Positions 56,699 through 64,000 of a DNA stretch of 64,000 nucleotides are shown here, in pieces. The translations under genes and the position numbers were made by a program. The DNA is from Trochalopteron elliotii (taxonomy: Eukaryota > Chordata > Aves > Passeriformes > Leiothrichidae). The notes below the pieces were generated by a model that worked only from the letters and a program-made list of their open reading frames with translations, was not told the DNA's origin and searched no databases. How positions within the stretch are numbered: the stretch's first letter is position 1; each line of letters starts with the position of its first letter. The stretch is taken from NCBI GenBank assembly GCA_024734555.1, contig JANPWX010000163.1, forward strand, positions 1,744,884 through 1,808,883. The letters are read 5' to 3'.

Positions 56699-57138
56699 AA
56701 TCTATTAAATATCCTTCATTATATTTTAAGTAGAAAGGATACTTCTTTTACACTTTGTTTTCTGAGCCTTTGGAGAATCCTTATCCAGACTGGTCTCTTT
56801 GACAGTGAAAGCCTCCTCATAATGAAATATAGTAATGTGACTTCAGACAGGGAACTTCAAGGAAAATTCCAAAAGCTGCAGTAGAGCTCTCAGAGCTGGC
56901 AGCACCAGGAATGGATCACAGGCAGACTCTGAGCACACTGCTTACCCAGGGACTCCCTCCCCTCTGGCTGTCAGACTCTTCGTTTTCCTTCCATTTCCAC
57001 TCCACCATCTCTCATCAAAGTGACAGGTGTGAGACCATGGATCTCAATTAATGTCTGTTAACTGCTTGGATGGAATTTGACAGAATATGAAATGCTATTA
57101 TTAAATGCACAAAAAAAATAAAGATAGGATGAAGTGCA

Positions 57139-57187
57139 CATATATATATATACAACAATTATATATATATATATACGTATGTATGCA
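57139..57187. repeat. TA dinucleotide microsatellite, two blocks
   Basis: Two (ta)n blocks are separated by caacaatt and followed by acgtatgtatg. The sequence is self-complementary and prone to cruciform formation and length change. Confidence 0.85.
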
Positions 57188-57833
57188 TAATGTTTTTTCT
57201 CAAGAAGCCAGTGAAAAGTTATTGACTTTTTTCCCCTTCTGAGATACTTTCTAATTATGTACAGCCTCAACAATTATTCCACTGCTTGTTATATGAAACA
57301 CCAACATGTCTCATATGTAAGCAATACCCTTCCAGAAATAATTATCCTTTTGACATAATGTTATATATATGCTTCTTTGTTTAGGCATCCTGCAGATTAA
57401 TAAAATCAAGAGCCAGATGCCTTGAGACAAATTAGCTATTTTCTGTCAATAAAATATAATTCAGCACACTTAATTTATAGGAAACATTGGTGCCATGAAA
57501 TGCTTTGGGCTGCCTGTGTTGCTCATTCCCGTGGAAGCACTGTTGCTATTTCAGCCCTACAACCACACAGCATTGATCCATAAGTATAGCAGATTTTATC
57601 TAAATAAGAGACATTAACAATGTAAGATGGTTCTGCACCAAAAAGATCCATCTGACTTTGAATTTGCTTAGTCACTCTCCAATTCATTTTTCATCTACAG
57701 GATTCTCTATATTCACTCATAAAACCAGGTTGTTTTTATGGACATTTGAATAATGACAGTGCTCTGCAGCTGTTTGGCACTGCTTATGAAATGGCATTCG
57801 TAGCAGGGAAGATGACTCTGACAAGACCAAGAG

Positions 57834-57893
57834 ATCACAGAATCATACAATCACTAAGGTTGGAAAAGACCTCTAAAATTATTAAGTCCACCA
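57834..57893 (-). mobile_element. CR1 LINE 3'-end fragment (second subfamily type)
   Basis: The sequence contains cacagaatcatacaatcact, aaggttggaaaagacctcta and attaagtccacca. This is the reverse complement of the CR1 tail variant with 'gttggaaaagacctc' instead of 'ggaagggacctt'. It therefore belongs to a different CR1 lineage from the copies at 29.8 and 56.6 kb. Confidence 0.82.
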
Positions 57894-59256
57894 ATCACAC
57901 TGTTAATAGCTTGAGAGAGGAAATATTCTGAAAAGTTTTTTTTAAAAAAAACAACCCCTCCTATCAGCCTATATTTTTCTCATATATTTCTAACTCATCC
58001 AAGGGTTGTTTTCTTCTCTGGATTTTGGTTAAAATACTTTGGTGCCCCAGCCTAGTTTGGAACAAATTGGTGAGATTCATTTGCAACTAGCATAGTTATT
58101 TTTGGAAGACCTGTTGCAGTGCCATAGTTAAGCTGCATTATGTTTTATCATGTTATTTAACAGGCAAAACATGTGGTATCACCCTCAAATGTTTACCACA
58201 TACTCTCTTTTTTAAAATTTGACATTTGTGAGGTTTTCCAAGAAAGACAATAATTCAGGCTGTAAGTGCTAAGTAATTAAGGATTAGTCCCCAAAAGCTC
58301 ATGTTTTGACTTCTGTGATTTATTGAAGACCTTCTACACTGACAAGGTCAAAACAGAGAAAGAGAAAATATACTGAACATTTCATGACTTCTCAGTGGCT
58401 CTAGCTTTATTTTACTCTCAAAATTCAGACTTTCAGCAGTCAACTAACATTAAAAAAAAATTCTGACAGTTTCTCCAATGCTTCAATGCTGTATGAAAAG
58501 CCATCTTAATCAGCTCAAGTCATAAGTATGTTGGGACCAGTTCACACAGGACCCTCTCTCTTTAAGGCCCCTAGCCTCCACCAAGGAGACAGAAATAACC
58601 TCTGCTGAGCTTTCTTCTTTAATATAAAAAATTATAGGGAGGGAAGAGGGCATTCACTAATGATTTGTTAAGACAAGGTGAAAGTCCTGAACTGGCTAAC
58701 TTTAATGGAAACAAAGAAATCTGTTCCTCAGCCAAAGCTTATGATTCTCATGGAGTGCCCAGCCCATTTCCACTTCCCTTTGATTTATAGCAAACTGATC
58801 CATTCCTTGAAACAGATAGGTTTTTTGCACTCCCCTCATGAAAAACTAAACAAAGAAACCAGCCAGTAAAAACAAACAAAAAAATTCCTCTTTTTTAAAC
58901 AATAGTGACCTTTTCTCAAGAAAACACCGATTTTGATAAAAGTTTATTGTTTCTCCGAGACTTCTGGTGACCAGGAAGGAAAAGGTCAAGTTCCCACTAG
59001 AGCATTTTTCATCTGGGCAGTTTTGAGAGGACAGAGAGCTCAGCATGCTGAAGGTGAAGCCCCAAAAGTGACCCTGCCAGCCTGAGCACGGCCTGCCACC
59101 AGTGATCCAGCCCCCTGGCCCCAGTGCCCACACCCACCCCCTGAGCTGCCCCCGCTCCTGCCACAATGAAGAGCAAACCCACTAAAACACAACCTCACCC
59201 ATGCTACCCTGACAGAAACCTCAGAGAGTAGGACAGGCTCTAACAAAGCAAAAGAC

Positions 59257-59276
59257 TTTTTCTTTCTCTTTCTTTC

Positions 59277-59355
<79 letters not shown>

Positions 59356-59360
59356 TTTTA
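59257..59360. repeat. (CTTT)n tetranucleotide microsatellite
   Basis: About 25 copies of cttt, with slightly imperfect ends and a perfect core from ~59275. It is a pure pyrimidine strand, likely to be highly polymorphic. The opposite strand reads (GAAA)n. Confidence 0.97.
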
Positions 59361-62300
59361 TCTTTTCCCCACAAAACAGAAAGTTCTACTCAGAGCTATG
59401 TGGCTCTGTGAGGAAAATTGGATGTTGGGAAAAAAAATTCAAATCTTTTCCATCTATCTCAGTAAGTGACAGTTGTGATTAGATGCACACACTTGAGAAA
59501 TTACAGCATGTGGCAAGGACAAGGTACCTTAACCCTTTCAAAAATACTCATAGTCCCAGAAGGGACAGACACTCCCATCCTTCTCCCAGTTCTGCTCTGT
59601 GTGCCCCCTTTACCCCTCCCCACGCGGGAATCCCCTGCCCACCTCCCCTTTCCCATGCAGATCGTTCCTGCACCCTGCAATGGAAGCAGCGACAGCAGGA
59701 GGCTTCACAGCTCACTGCCCTCAGCCCTGCAGCCTGAGCACGAGGAAGAAAAGCAGGGACAAAGATTATTGTGACTTTGATGGAGCAGGGGGATGTGAAT
59801 ATTAAATTGCAGTGGAATATGGATTAGAAGCAGCTGAACCTGGTTTGGCACAGAAACTCTGCCATGTCTCTTGCCTCTGCAAAGCCAACCTGCTTGTAGC
59901 TTCTGGTAAGGTTTATTTATAGGCCACCCTTTCATTTTTGTTCATGCACAATCAGGAAGTGCAGAGAACTAAATTATTTGCAGCAAATGGAATTTGAACA
60001 GGAAAATGCCTCCTTACATCCCATGGAAAATGAGTTCCTGATGTCTACCTTGTGAATCTTCTGTTCAACACCTTTGGATCACACATGAGTTGCAAACTGA
60101 TGTCCTTTGGCTTATAGGACAGCCCTTTCTACTCTTTTACATCTGTCTTTTGGGTTTCCAAGAGGAAGGAAGGAGCTTAGCAGTGAACTTCAGAAAATAA
60201 CTTCAATTTGTGTATGTGAATTCCCTCACTAGAGAACCTACTCACACCAGTCAAATCTCACTATAAAGAACTTATTCAACCCAACAGGTTGATTTCAAGA
60301 GCCCAGTATAGAAGACACAAGTGGGAAAAAATCTGTGTATTTGCTGCATGTTTTCACAGCCTTCAACTCACAATTAAATTTTCCATTTTAAGGAGTATTA
60401 TAACAGGATTTTAATTCAACACCATCTCCAGAAAAAGATTTATACCTCATACTTCCATATTTATCATGTCAAAGGGTATAAACGAATGAGCGTTGTCACA
60501 TTCTGACACTGAACAAAATGTCTTGAAAGCCAAATGACACATTTAGAATTTACAATTTTTTTATTCCAGCAGAGAGAGAAACTGTTAAATATATTTAAGA
60601 AAAAAAGCAATCAAAACAATGAAAGAGAGGATCTTTCTTGCTTTATTACCTCTAGAATGCCAACCTCTTCTATTTAACAGCCAGGCAGACAAAGACCTGT
60701 CATCCAGTATCTTCACAAATTACAGTCCAACCTGTAAATACAAACGGAGCACTTGATATGATCTTCAGGCATTTCTATTTTCTATTTAATACTGTTTCAT
60801 GCATTCATGTGCTAATAAAGGTTAAACTAGGTGATCCTTCAAGCAGCCCTCTACACTTTATCTGCCAGAGGTATAAAAGCCAAAGAAAATTGGTGCATTT
60901 ATATTGTGAAAAGAGAAAGACTCCAAGCATTGTAATGAAGTAGAGTATTTCTTCTCGTGTATCATTTCGGCAGCAGTTGTTTACAACAAAAACATTTAGT
61001 CAGAACTGGATTTTTATGAGAAATCCTCATGTGTTACTAATCTTCGGCTGACATCAGACTGATTCTCTTGGATCTTTCATTTGCTTCTGGTGAATCACCC
61101 AGCTCATGAAACAAATTGCCTTGCCCTGACTTGGATTTCCACCTTGATTTTCAGTGTAGCTTCAGGTATATGCATCAGTTTACCCTTGAGAAAATTCAGC
61201 ATAGTCGTGCTAGCACAGTCTTCATCTTATAATGACACATAACACCATTGTGCCATGAACAAAATAAAAAAAATGGAGGAATTTATTCTAAAACACTTCT
61301 GGTGTAGAACAACCTTTTTACTTCAGACTCCAAAACCAGAACCAGATGCATAATTAAGTACAAGATGGCTGACATAACCCCAGATGAGAAGCAGACAAAA
61401 GTGTTTATCAAAATATCTCCCTATCTCCTTTGACTTCCCAGCTGTGTCTTCTGCTTCCTAAGATATCAATTTCTCCTACTCTATACTACAAATACACAAG
61501 TCCCTTTTTAACCCTCTCAGTCTGAAATACATGCCCGAAAAACCCTTCATGGAGCCCCACAAAAAACCTTTAGGCAAAATAAGCTGCTGACTAAAATCAC
61601 CTTTTCAGATCTCCACATCCTTCAAAAGTTAAGAGCACAATTCTGAACACAAATGGTTGGTTTGGCTGAGAACTGGCAGATTTGGGTTACAATATGAGGG
61701 AAAGGTGTAATGAAAACCTTTGTAATACAGACAAAAAAGATTGCCCCATGAATAAAGCCAAAGAAACACATGGATAGAGAGGCTGGGTTTAGCAAAATTG
61801 CTTCCACGGCTTCACCAAATAGCTGAGATAAACATGAACAGGCAAATCTTGATGCATCCACTCATTGGGTTAGAGAACAAATTATCATTACAGAATAAAT
61901 GGCATTGTCCTTTGGGCAGGGCTGATAAACAGCGATCTAGAGAGAAGGGGAAAAAGCAAGAATGTCCCTTGAAAAGGAATTACAATAAAAACCCCATGTG
62001 TTACTATAATGTTTCATGATCACACAGGACGAGCCAACACCAATTAAAGGCCAAACATCTCCCATTTACAGCAGCAATGATAGAAGAGGCAAATTTTGGC
62101 CATGACCTCGTCTTTTATTAACATCCTAGGTGCCAGAAGGCAGATTTACAAAGGCATTTTTTGAGCTAAAATTGCATATGGGCCCGTTGACACAAATACA
62201 GGGATTTGCAGAAAATCCTCACAGGATGCCTGAAGTGGCTTTTTAAATTTTTAATCACAAACAAATGAGTCATGTTAGAAAGAGTACACAGAAAGAGAAC

Positions 62301-64000
62301 TACTACCATCACCACCAGCACTGATTGTTTTAAAAAACCTAAATTAAGCTTGCCAGTTCTAGCACTTGAAGTTTCTTTTCTCTGTTATTTGTATGCACAC
62401 ACACAGTCTGACAAAGCACCCCCAAAATTATAACATAGATTTAAACAAAATAAAACAAAAAAGTGTTCATATTTCAAATTTTTAGAAATACCCCCTGTGG
62501 TGCAGTAAGATTCTTTCATTATTTTCCCATCTTTTCATTTTAATCTGATAAATGTACACATTAAGCCCTTCTCTCAATAATTTTTTATGATCAAGTGGAA
62601 TCTGATTTTTCCTACATAGTTATTCTGAACTATTTCCTTCCTTTTCCAAAGGCATTTATTGGCTTTTTTACATTTGAAATGGACCAACTGAAACTGGAAT
62701 TGTGTGAAACATTTCATTTCCTTAGATCAAGAGATTATTAGGACTTTCCAGATATGCTTTAATTATTTTGGGAGAACAATGTTAGCTATCCTTACTAACT
62801 CAGAGCAGGTCCGTCCCTGTATGGCAGGCTAGTCAGTGCTTCTTTAGCCTAAAAAAATAGTTCATCTTTTAAAATATTGAATTATGCTCTTTGAACAATG
62901 TGTTTTGTCACATCGTGCTTTTTGTGGGGTTATTTTTTCTGAAATGTCTTCCTTGAATATTTTTTTACCTAAGTTGGTAAAGTGTAGATAATCTAAGTGT
63001 CTACAATTGTTTGCATCATCCTCCTCCATTTACTGTAATCTACAGACCTCGAGATTCTGGATTCGACAGCAGTGCCACCATCCAAGGCACTTACAAAAAA
63101 AACAAACACCATGGCTACAGCAAGATCTGGAGCTCATGTGCCAGAGGGTTTCTGCATTTCACAGTTATTGTTCTTTGTTTTGAGGTGGTGCCTACAGTTC
63201 CCAACAGCAAACTGATCCCTCCTAGGTATCAGGTGATGTGTAATGAAAACTGAAAGGAAAGAAGAGAATAATAACTTGTTGACTGGTCTTTTTCCCCCAG
63301 CTGTCATTTATGTCCTCACCTCTGCCTTCATTCTCTTTCCAAGTTAATGTTTTAATTTTGACCAAGTTCAGGCTGAAATTTGACACAAAGCTGTTTAAAA
63401 TATTAGGGTCCAATTTAACACCAATTCAAGTAGATGGAAAGAAAAATGGATTTTATTTCTTTATTTCAGAGTAGAAAACATTCCTGTATTTCTGCTAAGA
63501 CAAAGGCCAGTGCAGGACATCAAACCACTAGATTCCATCACGTCAGAAGCATTTCCCACACGTCTTAACAACGTGAGATACAGATGAAAACAAAAGCCTT
63601 TCTCCCAAGCAACAGCACCACACCAGTCCCATCCCAAGCTCCTCCTCACTCCTTCCTGAGCTGGGACAATTGCTCAAAGTCTCGTCCACATTTTTTTCAA
63701 TGTACTTTCCTTATATTTACTGCCCAATTTATATTGGCAATGAAGCCAGCCAAGTCATTCCTTTTTGTCTTGAGGAGAACAAGGTGGATATTTTTTTGTA
63801 AGTCATTTTTACATACACAACAGTCATAGTCCTAGAGATGAACTGAAAAATCTACTGTAAGGACTGAGCAGCTGATCTTAAACAAACTTGCTTGATATTA
63901 TTGCTGGTGCTTTATTTTTCCTTTCTTTCTCTTCTCTTACTGTCTCTGTCACCAGTACCAACCATTTTCACCACTGACATCACAATGTAACTTAAGAAAG

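Larger units (their letters stand above)
42663..64000. other. Intergenic DNA downstream of PTCHD1, no gene recognised
   Basis: I read both strands and found no protein with a recognisable family or splice-consistent exon series. The longest uninterrupted frames (for example 44997-45518 + and 50981-51442 -) are of a size expected by chance and show no domain. The stretch holds CR1 tails, simple repeats and several A+T-rich segments that look like conserved noncoding DNA (about 57.3-57.6 and 62.0-62.3 kb). Small noncoding RNAs cannot be excluded by eye. In mammals PRDX4 and ACOT9 lie further downstream of PTCHD1, but neither was seen here. Confidence 0.7.

Noticed and set aside
63011..63253. 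80-codon plus-strand open frame near the end of the window
   Set aside because: Looked exon-like at first (IYRPRDSGFDSSATIQGTYK), but no family is recognised and no clean acceptor/donor pair brackets it.
33091..64000. Expected downstream neighbour genes of PTCHD1 (such as PRDX4 or ACOT9)
   Set aside because: No exon of a peroxiredoxin, thioesterase or any other recognisable protein was found on either strand. They presumably lie beyond the window.

Overview
This is vertebrate nuclear DNA, almost certainly from a bird. One intact multi-exon gene lies on the + strand. Four short copies of the 3' tail of CR1, the dominant avian LINE, are recognisable (near 29.8, 48.8, 56.6 and 57.8 kb). Introns are moderately compact, and the rest is unique A+T-rich DNA with scattered microsatellites. 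I saw no operons, phage, CRISPR arrays or bacterial signals. I cannot assign the bird to an order.

The only gene I can support is PTCHD1 (patched domain-containing protein 1). It has three coding exons: 84-434, 12687-13347 and 31436-33090. Joined, these give 2667 nt, which is 888 codons plus a stop, with GT-AG introns in consistent phase and no frameshift or internal stop. The product has the 12-helix Patched/RND layout: helix 1, a large glycosylated ectodomain, a sterol-sensing-like five-helix block, a second ectodomain, five or six more helices, and a short basic tail ending in a class I PDZ ligand (ITTV). From general knowledge, mammalian PTCHD1 is 888 residues, acts in neurons and synapses, and is X-linked in humans, where loss causes intellectual disability and autism. 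The window opens inside the CpG-rich 5' end of the gene, so the promoter is mostly or wholly outside it.

Layout: 1-434 is the CpG-rich leader and exon 1. 435-12686 is intron 1, with a 64-nt hairpin at 4.45 kb, a 28-nt palindrome at 9.59 kb and a strong polypyrimidine tract just before exon 2. 12687-13347 is exon 2. 13348-31435 is intron 2, with a CpG cluster at 17.9 kb, microsatellites, one CR1 tail and several stretches that look like conserved noncoding DNA. 31436-33090 is exon 3. 33091 to perhaps 39.03 kb is a possible long 3' UTR with several AATAAA signals. The remainder to 64 kb appears intergenic, with an assembly gap at 42243-42577, CR1 tails and simple repeats. No second gene was recognised.

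I did not find a clearly novel system. The observations most worth checking are the PTCHD1 helices that lack the acidic residues of transport-active relatives, an in-frame upstream start codon, the intronic CpG cluster, the intron 1 hairpin and the candidate regulatory elements.
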